DNA of 64,000 bases from Phymorhynchus buccinoides. Taxonomy: Eukaryota > Mollusca > Gastropoda > Neogastropoda > Raphitomidae. Positions 33,000-48,192 of the stretch are shown here, piece after piece. The position numbers and the translations under genes are program-made. The notes below the pieces were generated by a model, which worked only from the letters and a program-made list of their open reading frames with translations, ran no database searches and was not told the origin of the DNA. The number at the start of each line of letters is the position of its first letter. The stretch's first letter is position 1. Where the stretch lies: contig CM065703.1 in assembly GCA_017654935.2 (NCBI GenBank), positions 43,612,936 through 43,676,935 of the forward strand, read 5' to 3'.

Positions 33000-33975
33000 T
33001 TTCTACATTCACCCGACAACTCTGAGCGTGGGCTAAATGAAGAAAATGATATCACAAGCGTCGTCGTTATTTTCACCACATGAAGTTTGACTCTGGAATG
33101 ATTAGAGGATGGTATTCCGCATTTTGTCTCCTTCTTTCATTTTCTTGCACAATCTTCTTTCTTTTTCTTCTGTATTCTTTCTCTCGTTTCCATTCCTTCT
33201 CCTTATCATAGTTTCTTTCTATTGGTCTTCTTCTGTCTTCTTTCTCTTCTGTCTTCTTTCTCTTCTGAGCAGCAGAAAATTAAACAGGGTTAAAAAAATA
33301 ACAGCAGAAATTCAGAAACAGCAGAATTGATTTTGTTATAGTTATGCAGTATCTTTTAACCTTTTACCAGCACAGTACACACACACATTGATTGTGCATT
33401 TAAGAGAGATTAAGATAAAGATTAAAATTATAGCCCAGTCGACAACTAAGGCCATGTCAGGGCTGTCACTACGTCAAATCTTACCACATATCAAAAATGT
33501 ATAAAAACACAAGGTAAAAACAACTTTTTTGTTAAAATACTTTTGTTGCTTTCACAATTTACTTTTGTATTTGTCTTCAACATGTGACCTGCCTTGGTTC
33601 GGAGGTTTCTCATCAAAACAAAAATAAGAACAAAATAATGATCAGTGGACCAATGCACCCCTTGCACCCTCTCACCCCCACCCACGTTACATGCATCCCC
33701 CACCCTTTCCTTCGATTCCCCACCCCCATGCATTGCTTGCCCCCCCCCCCCCCCCCCCCCCCACCCCCACCCTACCCTTTGCCTGTCTACCCTTTGCCTG
33801 TGTCTTGCAACACCCCCACCCCTTACCTTTCACCCTTAGAACGTGCTAAAGAAAAGAAATGCCACACACAAACACAAGCTCACACACATGCATGCATAAG
33901 CACACACACATACACACAGAGCATTCCACCCTTCCCCCACACCCCTTTCACCAGTCTTCAGCCTCGAACCCATAT
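33000..33975. other. Gene-free stretch, pyrimidine-rich
   Basis: T/C-rich sequence (33110-33270), a poly-C tract at 33740-33762 and short CA repeats at 33866-33920. No gene is supported. Confidence 0.5.
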
Positions 33976-33977
33976 TT

Positions 33978-34042
<65 letters not shown>

Positions 34043-34053
34043 GTGTGTGTGTG

Positions 34054-34120
<67 letters not shown>

Positions 34121-34144
34121 TGTGAGAGAGAGAGAGAGAGAGAG

Positions 34145-34200
<56 letters not shown>

Positions 34201-34213
34201 TGTGTGCGTGCGT

Positions 34214-34272
<59 letters not shown>
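33978..34272 (+). repeat. Compound (GT)n-(GA)n-(GT)n microsatellite
   Basis: Nearly 300 bp: GT repeats at 33978-34118, GA repeats at 34124-34148, then GT with a GTGC section at 34149-34272. Confidence 0.96.
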
Positions 34273-34274
<2 letters not shown>

Positions 34275-34703
34275 CATGCTTGCAAGCAATACATGAATGC
34301 CTTTGCACCAATTCAAGCACATGTTATCTTCCTATTAGAAATTGGAACGAACCCCCCACCCGATGAATGATTTAGGGCCCGCTGAATGGACCTATGCTGG
34401 CTGGGTCATAAGGAGATTAGGTTTTATTCTGAGTCTGTCCACTCCCCCACCACCACCCTCTCTCTTTCCCTCCTGACTTTGGACCTTAACTGTGATGGCA
34501 CCGAAAATCAAACTGTCGACTGTGGGTGTTACTTTGAAAGGAGATAAGGAGGAACATGAGGCATGTTCAAATGTTTGTTGTTGGTTCCACAGGGCTTGGG
34601 CTGTGGAACCAACAACAGGACATCACAACCAACCCTATAGCAGTGGATAAATATAACAAGGACATTGAGCGACCAATCGTGGATGCGGCGGAACCATAGT
34701 GAA

Positions 34704-35195
34704 AATGAAATGGACAATCATGTGTCACGGAATTGTTTGTGTAAGTGTGTGTTTTGTTTAATGAGAAAATGAAATTGTTTGATGGACAATCATGTGTCAC
34801 GGAATTGTTTGTGTAAGTGTGTGATGAGAAAATGAAATTGTTTGATGGACAATCATGTGTCACGGAATTGTTTGTGTAAGTGTGTGATGAGAAAATGAAA
34901 TTGTTTGATGGACAATCATGTGTCACGGAATTGTCTGTGTAAGTGTGTGCTTTGTTTCATGAGAAAATGAAATTGTTTGATGGACAATTATGTGTCACGG
35001 AATTGTTTGTGTAAGTGTGTGCTTTGTTTCATGAGAAAATGAAATTGTTTGATGGACAATCATGCCACGGAATTGTTTGTGTAAGTGTGTGTTTTGTTTA
35101 ATGAGAAAATGAAATTGTTTGATGGTCAATCATGTGTCGTGGAATTGTTTGTGTAAGTGTGTGTTTTGTTTAATGAGAAAATGAAATTGTTTGAT
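34704..35195 (+). repeat. Minisatellite, 72/61-bp units, about 7 copies
   Basis: The unit contains GGACAATCATGTGTCACGGA and ATTGTTTGTGTAAGTGTGTG. Some units lack an 11-bp block (TTTTGTTTAAT) and are 61 bp, the others 72 bp. Confidence 0.94.
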
Positions 35196-35805
35196 TTTGA
35201 TCACATCTCACAAACGGTCAATGTTTCTTTCGGTCAACTTCTTTTAAAACAGCGTTTGTACCCTCTGGTCAGCCGGTCTATTCTTTTCTTTCTTTAAAAC
35301 TGCATACATTATATTGAATTATGTAATGTCATGTGTAGGACTCGGAAGGCTAGTTCTGGTTGAAGCATGTTGAAAGATCCTATGTAGACTAAACACTGGT
35401 GTTTTAATGCTGTTTAGGCTATCAACTTAAAGGAAACGAGGAGAGTGCATTCATTTGGAATTGATTTTTGTTTTCATTATTGCCGTTTTCCTTTCTTCTT
35501 CTTCTATCTTTACACACCCTCCAACTGAATTTGGGTATATCCATTTCAATCCAGCCCTCTGGAATAGCAGCTGCCTCTTCTGATATCAATAAATCACTAG
35601 AAGTCACAGTCAGACATGACAGACTGCATAACTACACCCTAGCTAATGGGAGTGTGTGGGGGAGGGGGGGGGGGGCAAGTCTCAAGCACAGAATGTTTAC
35701 CAAACTGAACAGGATTTGACGTTCCAACCCAACATATTTTTTTCCATTATAGAGCTGTGGTTTCAACAAAAACCCTCTAGCAAGAGGAACCTGAAGAAAG
35801 GATGT

Positions 35806-36452
35806 AAACAGCAGGGAACAGGTCAGTTTATCAGTCATGGGAAAGGCAAAGAATGATAGAACTTAACAGCAGGGAACAGGTCAGTTTATCAGTCGTGGGA
35901 AAGGCAAAGAATGATAGAACTTAACAGCAGGGAACAGGTCAGTTTATCAGTCATGGGAAAGGCAAAGAATGATAGAACTTAACAGCAGGGAACAGGTCAG
36001 TTTATCAGTCGTGGGAAAGGCAAAGAATGATAGAACTTAACAGCAGGGAACAGGTCAGTTTATCAGTCGTGGGAAAGGCAAAGAATGATAGAACTTAACA
36101 GCAGGGAACAGGTCAGTTTATCAGTCGTGGGAAAGGCAAAGAATGATAGAACTTAACAGCAGGGAACAGGTCAGTTTATCAGTCGTGGGAAAGGCAAAGA
36201 ATGATAGAACTTAACAGCAGGGAACAGGTCAGTTTATCAGTCATGGGAAAGGCAAAGAATGATAGAACTTAACAGCAGGGAACAGGTCAGTTTATCAGTC
36301 ATGGGAAAGGCAAAGAATGATAGAACTTAACAGCAGGGAACAGGTCAGTTTATCAGTCATGGGAAAGGCAAAGAATGATAGAACTTAACAGCAGGGAACA
36401 GGTCAGTTTATCAGTCATGGGAAAGGCAAAGAATGATAGAACTTAACAGCAG
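35806..36452 (+). repeat. Minisatellite, 58-bp unit, about 11 copies
   Basis: The unit contains AACAGCAGGGAACAGGTCAG and TGGGAAAGGCAAAGAATGAT. A CAGTCATGGG/CAGTCGTGGG transition marks blocks of units copied together. Confidence 0.96.
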
Positions 36453-37830
36453 TTGGAGCCAAATAGAAGAAACAAGAAAAGAGAGAGAAAACAACCCTTA
36501 GAAACAAACAAAACCAAATACTGGTAATTACACAACTGCAATGAAAAGCCCACGCCAGCTTCTGGCTATAGCAGGCTAACAAGTTTAAATGGAAAAATGG
36601 GATTCTAGAAAACCAATGCTAAACAAGGCTCCTCTTTATGGTTTTCCTCAAGTGGAAAAAGCTGCCAGAAAACATAATATATTATAACACGCTGAACGTA
36701 GAATCAGATTAACACGAGACAATGACTGAAACTAAAGAGGTGCCTAAAAAGCAAACCAGCAACTGATGTCATATGTGTGGCTAAAGAGAAGAGAATTAAG
36801 TTAGCAAAATGGCCCAGACATGCACAAAACAGCTTTTCACTAGTTCAAGACTGAGTCCAGAGCACCGGCGCTGAAAAGAAAAACTACATTGCCCTTTAAA
36901 CAAGCTCTTCTTAACACATCGCTAAAGCAATAAACTGATCAGGAATAAAATACAGATCACACTGAACAAAGTGAAAATCACTAAACAATACTCAATCAAT
37001 AAATGAGGCAAATCTAGAAAGATCCACCCACTGTTAATGTCAAGTCAAGTCAAGTTAAGTTTATTTCCAAAACCCCTAGGGGCACAAGAAAACAATCCCA
37101 ATTATGTTGCGGCAACTGAACCACACCTCACACACACTGGTTTTAAACAAGATACCAGTGCACAATTCCAAACATTTATAAACTGGCAATAACCATCTGC
37201 AAAGGCGGGTACACGCGCCCATACACACAAACACTCCAAATTATTGAATCTTCAGAAAGATAAATAAAAAACAAAAACAAAACAAAACCGACGTTGCCAG
37301 TAAGCCCAACACTTTGCGTACCAGGTTTGGCTAATAGTCTGTGAAACCAAAGCAGTATGGGTCACATTGTTAAATAATGCTCAAAATTCTTTAAAAATAA
37401 CCTTTATAAAACAAACTAAGCGGGTAAGGGTTCGTTTATTTTTTATTCTGAAACAAAGATGTAAACTTGATTACGTTTGGTCTTTTCAAGTAATAGTTTG
37501 TCAAGTACGTCTTTCTTGCATACTTGAATGCCTCACATTCAAAGATATAATGAAATTCGTCTCCAAGCACATGATAATTGCACTTACCTTTACATCGCCC
37601 AACCCCCACCCCCAACCCAAACATTTCATACAATGCGGTACTCTTCAATTTACTGTCTATTCACATAAGTGATTTTAAACAACACAGTACTGAAAATTGT
37701 CAGTGCATTGTGAATTATCTGCAAGGTTTAACTTTTTCTCAGTGACTGTCTGCATTCTGTTTTATTCAACATATCTGTCCACTGTTCACATCGAACAACT
37801 TGTCTCGCAGCCTTACATGTACCCCTGTAT
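36453..37830. other. Gene-free stretch
   Basis: No gene is recognised. A passage at 37040-37100 with GTCAAGTCAAGTCAAGTT then TTTATTTCCAAAACCCCTAG has the look of an interspersed-repeat 3' end, but I cannot place it in a family. Confidence 0.45.
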
Positions 37831-37832
37831 AA

Positions 37833-40800
37833 GGGGGGGGGGGGTATAAGGGAGGGGTCATGTAAGGGAGGGGTCATATAAGGGAAGGGTCGTATAAGGG
37901 ATGTGTCGTATAAGGGAGGGCTTGAATAATGGAGGGGTCTTATTAGGGAGAGGTCTTATTAGGGAGGGGTCGAATAAGGGAGGGGTCTTATTAGGGGTAT
38001 ATGCCTGAATTCAGGCTTCAGGCATATCCACATGTACCCTCTATAAGGGAGGGGTCATAAGGGAGGGGTCAAACAAGGGAGGGGTCTTATTAGGGGTATA
38101 TGCCTGAATTCAGGATTCAGGCATATCCATATGTACCCCTGTATAAGGGAGGGGTCGTTTAGGGAGGTTGTATAAGGGAGAGGTTGCATAAGGGAGGGGT
38201 CATAGAAGGGAGGGGTCGAATAAGGGAGGGGTCATATAAGGGAGGGGTTGTATAAGGGAGAGGTTGCATAAGGGAGGGGTAATAGAAGGGAGGGGTCGAA
38301 TAAGGGAGGGGTCATATAAGGGAGGGGTTGTATAAGGGAGGGATCATATAAGGGAGGGGTCGTTTAGAGAGGGGTCGTATACAGGGAGGGGTCTTATTAC
38401 GGGTATATGCCTGAATTCAGGCTTCAGGCATACCCCCATGCACCCCTGAATAAAGGGAGGGGTCATATAAGGGAGGGGTCGTTGTAGGGAGGGGCTGTAT
38501 AAGGGAGGCGTCGTATAAAAGGGAGGGGTCGTAGAAGGGAGGAGTTCTATAAGGGAAGGGTCATATAAGGGAGGGGTCGTATAAGGGAGGGGTTGTAAAG
38601 GGAGGGGTCGTATTAGAGAGGGGTCGTATTGGGAGGGGTCTTTTACGGGTATATGCCTGAATTCAGGCTTCAGGCATACCCCCATGCACCCCTGAATAAA
38701 GGGAGGGGTTATATAAGGGAGGGGTCCTTAAGGGAGGGGTTGTATAAGGGAGGCGTCGTATAAGGGAGGGGTCGTAGAAGGGAGGGGTTGTATAAGGGAG
38801 GGGTCATATAAGGGAGGGGTCGTGTAAGAGAGGGGTCATATAAGGGAGGGGTCGTATAAAGGAGGGGTCTTATTACGGGTATATGCCTGAATTCAGGATT
38901 CAGGCATACCCCCATGCACCCCTGAAAAAAGGGAGGGGTCGTATAGGGAGGGGTCGTAGAAAGGAGGGGTCGTATAGGGGAGGTCATATAAGGTAGGGGT
39001 CATATAAGGGAGGGGTCGTAAAGGGAGGGGTCGTTAAGGGAGGGGTCTTATTAGGGAGGGGCGAATAAGGGAGGGGTCATATAAGGGAGGGGTTGTAAAA
39101 GGGAGTGATCGTAAAAGGAAGGGTCTTAATAGGGAGGGGTCTTATTAGGGGTATAGGCCTGAATTGAGGCTTCAGGCATACTCACATGCACCCCTGTATA
39201 AGGGAGGGGTCGATAGGGAGGGGTCGTATAAGGGAGGGGTCGTTGACAGAAGGGTCGTTAAGGGAGGGGTCATATAAGGGAGGGGTCGTATAGGGAGGGG
39301 TTGCATAAGGGAGGGGTCGATATAAGGGAGGGGTCATATAAGGGAGGGGTCTTATTAGGGGTATATGCCTGAATTCAGGCTTCAGGCATACCCCCATACA
39401 CCCCTGAATAAAGGGAGGGTCGTATAAGGGAGAGGTCGTCTAAGGGAGGGGTCCGTATAAGGGTCGTATAAGGGAGGGGTCTAATTAGGGGTCGAATTCA
39501 GTCTTCAGGGAAGTATAAGGGAGGGGTCGTATAAGGGAGGGGTCATATAAGGGAAGGTCGTATAAGGGAGGGGTCATATAAGGGAGGGGTCGTATAAGGG
39601 AGGGGTCGTATAAGGGAGGGGTGTATAATGGAGGGGTCTTATTAGGGAGGGGTCTTATTAGGGAGGGGTCTTATTAGGGAGGGGTCGAATAAGGGAGGGG
39701 TCTTATTAGGGGTATATGCCTGAATTCAGGCTTCAGGCATATCCACATGTACCCCTGTATAAGGGAGGGGTCATATAAGGGAGGGGTCGTATAAGGGAGG
39801 GGTTGTATAAGGGAGGGGTCATAAGGGACATAAGGGAGGGGTATTATTAAGGGAGGGGTCGTATAAGGGAGGGGTCATTAATGGAGGGGCCATATAAGGG
39901 ATGCCTGAATTCAGGGGCTTCAGGTCATAGGGACATGTACCCCATATAAGGGAGGGGTTGTATAGTGGAGGGGTCATATAAGGGAGGGATCGTATAAGGG
40001 AGGGGTCATATAAGAGAGGGGTCGTTAAGGGAGGGATCGTATCAAGGAGGGGTCTTATTACGGGTATATGCCTGAATAAAGGGAGGGGTCATATAAGGGA
40101 GGGGTCGTGTAGGGGGGGGGTCGTTAAGGGAAGGGTCGTTAAGGGAGGGGTCGTTAAGGGAGGGGTTGTATAAGGGAGGGGTCATATAAGGGAAGGGTTG
40201 TGTAAGAGGGGGGGTCGTAGAGGGAGGGGCCATATAAGGGAGGCGTCTTATTAGGGAGGAATAAAGGAGGAATAAAGGGAGGGGTCATATAAGGGAGTCG
40301 TCTAAGGGAGTGGTCGTCTAAGGGAGGGGTCGTCTAAGGGAGGGATTGTATAAGGGAGGGGTCGTATAAGGGAGGGGTCATTGAGGGAGGGGTCGCATAA
40401 GAGGGGTCGTATAGGGGTCTTATTACGGGTATATGCCTGAATTCAGGCTTCAGGCATACCCCCATGCACCCCCTAAAGGGAGGGGTCATATAAGGGAGGG
40501 GTCGTATAAGGGAGGGGTTGTTAATTAGGGGTATAAGGGAGGAATTCATAAGGGAGGGGTCATATAAGGCAGGGGTCATATAAGGAAGGGGTCATATAAG
40601 GGAGGGGTCTTAAAGGGTATAAGGGAGGGGTCATAAAGGGAGGGGTCGTATAAGGGAGGGGTCGTGTAAGAGAGGGGTCGCTAAGGGAGGGGTCGTATAA
40701 AGGAGGGGTCTTATTAGGGGTATATGCCTGAATTCAGGCTTCAGGCATACCCCCATGCACCCCTGTATAAAGGGAGGGGTCATATAAGGGAGGGGTCATA

Positions 40801-43800
40801 TAAGGGGGTTAGGGAGGGGTCGTAAGGGAGGGGTCGTATAAGGGAGGGGTCTTATAAGGGAGGGGTCATATAAGGAAGGGGTCATATAAGGGAGGGGTCA
40901 TATAAGGGAGGGGTCGTATAAGGGGGTCTTATTAGGGGTATATGCCTGAATTCAGGCTTCAGGCATATCCACATGCACCCCTGTATAAGGGAGGGGTATA
41001 AGGGAGGGGTCATATAGGGAGGGATCGTTAACGGAGGGGGTATTAGGGGTATAAGGAATTCAGGGGCAAACCCCCGCACCCCTGAATAAAGGGAGGGGTC
41101 ATATAAGGGAAGGGTCGTAAAGGGAGGGGTCGTTATAGGGGTTGTTAGGGAGGGATCGTATAAGGGAGGGAATAAAGGGGGTCGTATAAGGGAGGGGTCG
41201 AATAAGGGAGGGGTCGTATAAGGGAGGGGTCTTATTAGGGGTATATGCCTGAATTCAGGCTTCAGGCATATTCCCCATGCACCCCTGTATAAGGGAGGGG
41301 TAAGGGAGGTGTCGTATAAGGGAGGGGGTCGTGTAAGGGAGGGGTATTATTAGGGAAGGAATAAGGGAGGGGTCTTATTAGGGGATATGCCTGAATTCAG
41401 GCTTCAGGCATATCCACATGTACCCCATATAAGGGAGGGGTCGTATAAGGGAGGGGTCATATAAGGGAGGGGTAAGGGAGGGGTCGTATAAGGGAGGGGT
41501 CGTATAAGGGAGGGGTCTTATAAGGGAGGGGTCGTATAAGGGAGGGGTCGTATAAGGGAGGGGTCTTATTAGGGGTATATGCCTGAATTCAGTCTTCAGG
41601 CATTACCCCATGCACCCCTGAATAAGGGAGGGGTCATATAAGGGAGGGGTCGTATAAGGGAGGGGTCTTATAAGGGAGGGGTCATATAAGGAAGGGGTCA
41701 TATAAGGGAGGGGTCATATAAGGGAGGGGTATATAAGGGAGGGGTCGAAATCAGGCTTCAGGCATATCCACATGCACCCCTGTATAAGGGAGGGGTCATA
41801 TAAGGGAGGGGTCATATAGGTGTCGTATAAGGGAGGGGTTGTATAAGGGAGGGGTCATATGGAGGGAGGGAGGGGTCTTATAAGGGAGGGGTCGTATAAG
41901 GGAGGGGTCTTATTAGGGGTATATGCCTGAAATCAGCCTTCAGGCATATCCACATGCACCCCTGTATAAGGGAGGGGTCATATAAGGGAGGGGTCGTATA
42001 AGGGAGGGGTCGTATAAGGGAGGGATTGTATAAGGGAGGGGTCGTATAAGGGAGGGGTCGTATATAAGGGAGGGGTCGTATAGGGAGGGGTCATATAATG
42101 GAGGGGCCATATAAGGGAGGGGCTGATAGGGAGTCCATAAAGGAGGGGTCATATAATGCACCCCTGTATAAGGGAGGGGTCGTATAAGGGAGGGGTTGGT
42201 CGGAGGGGTCATATAAGGGAGGGATCGTATAAGGGAGGGGTCGTATAAGGGAGGGAGGGTCGTAAAAGGGAGGGGTTACGGGTTGTATAGGGAGGGGTCG
42301 TATAAGGGAGGGGTCGTATCGTTTAAGGGAAGGGTCGTTAAGGGAGGGGTCGTATAAGGGAGGGGTTGTCTTATTAGGGGTATATAAGGGAATTCAGGGG
42401 GGCTTCAGGCATATCCACATGTATGTAAGGGAGGGGTATAAGGGAGGGGTTGTTATAAGGGAGGGGTTATATAAGGGAGGGGTCGTATAAGGGAGGGGTT
42501 GTATAATGGAGGGGTCTTACAAGGGAGGGGTTATTAGGGAGGGGTCGCATAAGGGAGGGGTCGTATAAAGGAGGGGTCTTATTAGGGGTATATGCCTGAA
42601 TTCAGGCTTCAGGCATATCCACATGTACCCCTGTATAAGGGAGGGGTTGTTAAAGGGAGGGGTTGTCATATAAGGGAGGGGTCATATAAGGAAGGGGTAA
42701 GGGAGGGTTTGTATAAGGGAGGGGTCGTATAAGGGAGGGGTCGATATAAGGGAGGGGTCTATTATAGGGAGGGGTCGATAAGGGAGGGGTCATATAAGGG
42801 AGGGGTTGTAGGGGTATAAGGGGAGGGATCGTAAATATAAGGGAGGGGTCGGATAGGGAGGGGTCATATAAGGGGAGGGGATAAGGGAGGGGTCATATAA
42901 GGGAAAAAAGGGGTCTTATTAGGGGTAAATGCCTGAATTCAGGCTTGAGGCATACCCGTACACCCCATGCACCCCTGAATAAAGGGAAGGGTCATATAAG
43001 GGAGGGGTCGTATGAGGGAGGGGTATCGTCTAAGGGAGGGGTCATATAAGGTTGGGGTCTTATAGGGTCGTAAAGGGAGGGGTCGAATAAGGGAGGGGTC
43101 GAATAAGGGAGGGGTCATATAAGGGAGGGGTATCATCATAAGGGAGGGGTCGTAAAGGGAGGGGTCTTATTAGGGGTATATGCCTGAATTCAGGCTTCAG
43201 GCATACCCCCATGCACCCCTGAATAAGGGAGGGGTCGTATAAGGGAGGGGTCGTATAAGGGAGGGGTCGTATGGGGGGGGGTCTTAAAGGGAGGGGTTAG
43301 GCATAATAAGGGAGGGGAGGGGTCATATAAGGGAGGGGTCATATAAAGGGAGGTGGAGGGGTCATTATAAGGGAGGGGTCGTATAAGGGAGGGGTCTTAT
43401 TAGGGGTATATGCCTGAAATCAGGCTTCAGGCATATCCACATGCACCCCTGTATAAGGGAGGGGTCATATAAGGGAGGGGTTGTATAAGGGAGGGATCGT
43501 ATGAGGGAGGGGTCGTATAAGAGAGGGGTCGTATAAGGGAGGGGTCGTATAATGGATGGGTCTTATTAGGGGTATATGCCTGAATTCAGGCTTCAGGCAT
43601 ATTCCCCATGCACCCCTGTATAAGGGAGGGGTCGAATAAGGGAGAGGGTCATATAAGGGAGGGATCGTATAACTGGGAGGGGTCTTATTAGGGGTATATG
43701 CCTGAATTCAGGCTTCAGGCAAACCCCCATGCACCCCTGAATAAAGGGAGGGGTCATATAAGGGAGGGGTCGTATAAAGGAGGGGTTTTATTAGGGGTAT

Positions 43801-46800
43801 ATGGAGGGGTCTGTATAAGGGAGGGGTCGTATAAGGGAGGGGTCGAATAAGGGAAGTGTCGTATAAGGGAGGGGTCGTATAGGGAGGGGTCTTATTAGGG
43901 GTATATGCCTGAATTCAGGCTTCAGGCATATCCACATGTATCCCTGTATAAGGGAGGGGTTGCTTAGGGAGGGGTCATGTAAGGGAGGGTTTGTATAAGG
44001 GAGGGGTCACATAAGGGAGGGGTCGATAAAGGGATGGGTCTTATAGGGAGGGGTTGTATAAGGCAGGGATCGTATAAGGGAGGGGTCGGTTAAGGGAGGG
44101 GTCGTATAAAGGAGGGGTCTTATTAGGGGTATATGCCTGAATTCAGGCTTCAGGCATACCCCCATGCACCCCTGAATAAAGGGAGGGGTCATATAATGGA
44201 GGGGTCGTGTAAGGGAGGGGTCATATAAGGTAGGGGTTGTATAAGGGAGTGGTCGTAAAGGGAGGGGTCATATAAGGGAGGGGTCGACATGGGAGGGGTC
44301 ATATAAGGGAGGGGTTGTATATGGGAGGGATCGCATAAGGGAGGGGTCGTATAAGGGAGGGGGTCGTATAAAGGAGGGGTCTTATTAGGGGTATATGCCT
44401 GAATTCAGTCTTCAGGCATTACCCCATGCACCCCTGAATAAAGGGAGGGGTCGTTTTGGGAGGGGTATATGGGAGGGGTGTAAGGGAGGGGTCGTATATG
44501 GGAGGGGTCGTTAAGGGAGGGGTCGTATAAGGGAGGGGTCATATAAAGGGAGGGGTCATATAAGGGAGGGGTCGTATAAGGGAGGGGTTGCAAAGGGAGG
44601 GGTCATATAAGGAAGGGGTCATATAAGGGAGGGGTCGTATATAGGGAGTTCTTATTAGGGGTATATGCCTGAAATCAGGCTTCAGGCATATCCACATGCA
44701 CCCCTGTATAAGGGAGGGGTCGAATAAGGGAGGGGTCATATAGGGGAGGGGTTGTACAAAGGGAGGGATCGTATGAGCGAGGAGTCGCATAGAGAGGGGT
44801 CGTATAACGGATGGGTCTTATTTGGGGTATATGCCTGAATTCAGGCTTCAGCCATTCCCCCATGCACCCCTGTATAAGGGAGGGGTCGTGTAAGGAAGGG
44901 GTCGTATCAGGGAGGGATCGTATAAGGGAGGGGTCGTAAAATGGAGGGGTTGTATAGGGAGGGATCGTATAAGGGAGGGGTCGTATAGGGAAGGGTCGTA
45001 CTAAGGGAGGGGTCGTATAGGGAGGGGTCTTATTAGGGGTATATGCCTGAATTCAGGCTTCAGGCATATCCACATGTATGTACCCCTGTATAAGGGAGGG
45101 GTCATATAAGGGAGGGGTCGTATAAGGGTTATTATTAGGGAGGGGGATAAGGAGGGGTCTTATTAGGGGTATATGCCTGCATTCAGGCTTCAGGCATATC
45201 CACATGTACCCCTGTATAAGGGAGGGGTTATTAAGGGAGGGGTTGTATAAGGGAGGGGTCGTATATAGGAGGGGTCGATTAAGGGAGGGGTCTTATTAGG
45301 GAGGGGTCGATAAGGGGAGGGGTCATATGAGGGGTCGGATAGGGAGGGGTCGGATAGGGAGGGGTCGTATAAAAAAGGGGTCTTATTAGGGGTAAATGCC
45401 TGAATTCAGGCTTCAGGCATACCCCCATGCACCCATGAATAAAGGGAGGGGTCATATAAGGGAGGGGTCGCATGAGGGAGGGGTCGTCTAAGGGAGGGGT
45501 CATATAAGGTTGGGGTCTTATAAGTGAGGGGTCGAATAAGAGAGGGGTCGAAAAAGGGAGGGGTCATATAAGGGAGGGGTTGTGTAAGGGAGGGATCGTA
45601 TAAGGGAGGGGTCGTTAAGGGAGGGGTCGCTAAAGGAGGGGTCTTATTAGGGGTATATGCCTGAATTCAGGCTTCAGGCATACCCCATGCACCCCTGAAT
45701 AAAGGGAGGGGTCGTAAAGGGAGGGGTCGTATAGGGAGGGGGTCGTGTAGGGAGGGGTCGTTGACGGGAGGGGTCGCATAAAGGAGGGGTTGCATAAGGG
45801 AGGGGTCATATAAGGAAGGGGTCATATAAGGGAGGGGTCATTTAAGGGAGGGGTCGTCTAAGGGAGGTCTTATTAGGGGTATATGCCTGAAATCAGGCTT
45901 CAGGCATATCCACATGCACCCCTGTATAAGGGAGGGGTCGAATAAGGGAGGGGTTGTATAAGGGAGGGATCGTATGAGGGAGGAGTCGTATAAGAGCGGG
46001 GTCGTATAAGGGAGGGGTCGTATAATGGATGGGTCTTATTAGGGGTATATGCCTGAATTCAGGATTCAGGCATACCCCTATGCACCCCTGTATAAGGGAG
46101 GGATCGATTAACGGAGGGGTCGTAATAGGGAGGGGTTGCGTTAGGGAGGTATCGTATAAGGGAGGGGTCGTATAAGGGAAGGGTCGTAAAGGGAAGGGTC
46201 ATATAAGGGAGGGGTCGTATAAGGGAGGGGTCTTATTAGGGGTATATGCCTGAATTCAGGGCTTCAGGCATATCCACATGTACCCCTGTATAAGGGAGGG
46301 GTTGTTTAAGGGAGGGGTCATAAAGGGAGGTGTCGTATAAGGGAGGGGTTGTAAATGGAGGGGTCTTATTAGGGAGGGGTCGTATAAGGGAGGGGTCTTA
46401 TTAAGGGTATATGCCTGAATTCAGGCTTCAGGCATATCCACATGTACCCCTGTATAAGGGAGGTGGTTGTTTAAGGGAGGGGTTGTATAAGGGAGGGGTT
46501 GTATAAGGGAGGGGTCATGTATAAGGGAGGGGTCATGTAAGGGAGGGTTTGTATAAGGGAGGGGTCGTAACAGGGAGGGGGTCGATTAAGGGAGGGGTCT
46601 TATTAGGGAGGGGTCGAATAAGGGAGGGGTCATATAAGGGAGGGGTTGTATAAGGGAGGGGTCGTTAAGGGAGGGGTCATATAAGGGAGGCGTCTTATTA
46701 GGGAGGGGTCGAATAAGGGAGGGTTGACATAAGGGAGGGGTGACATAAGGGAGGGGTTGTATAAGGGAGGGATCGTATAAGGGAGGGGTCGTATAAGAGA

Positions 46801-47078
46801 GGGGTCGTAAATGGGAGGGGTCGTATAAAGGAGGGGTCTTATTAGTGGCATATGCCTGAATGCAGGCTTCAGGCATACCCCCATGCACCCCTGAATAAAG
46901 GGAGGGGTCATATAAGGGAGGGGTCGTGTAAGGGAGGGGTCGTCAACGGGAGGGGTCGTGAAAGGAGGGGTTGCAAAAGGGAGGGGTCATATAAGGGAGG
47001 TCTTATTAGGGGTATATGCCTGAAATCAGGCTTCAGGCATATCCACATGCACCCCTGAAAAGGGAGGGGTCGAATACC
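37833..47078 (+). repeat. Giant G-rich satellite array (9.2 kb) with hairpin spacers
   Basis: The basic unit is about 16-17 bp, AAGGGAGGGGTCGTAT, with variants TCATATAA, TTGTATAA and TCTTATTA. Several hundred copies are present. Every 100-450 bp a spacer of about 55-60 bp interrupts: GGGGTATATGCCTGAATTCA, then GGCTTCAGGCATACCCCCAT, then GCACCCCTG. I count about 40 spacers, some degenerate. The spacer folds, because TATGCCTGAA pairs with TTCAGGCATA and CCTGAATTCAGG is itself a palindrome. The array is strongly strand-asymmetric, with G on the plus strand in GGG-A-GGGG clusters. Minus-strand proline-rich frames of up to about 110 codons rotate with the repeat and are not genes. Confidence 0.96.
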
Positions 47079-48190
<1,112 letters not shown>

Positions 48191-48192
48191 TT

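Noticed and set aside
33948..34370. Long His/Thr and Cys/Val frames in GT and CA tracts
   Set aside because: Pure microsatellite translation in all frames; no sign of coding use. The same applies to tracts at 24.5, 24.9, 30.4 and 62.6 kb.
35468..35719. Frame of 83 codons starting with a hydrophobic, signal-like stretch
   Set aside because: No AG acceptor at a sensible place, no neighbouring exons, and the end runs into a G-run and a different frame; not supported.
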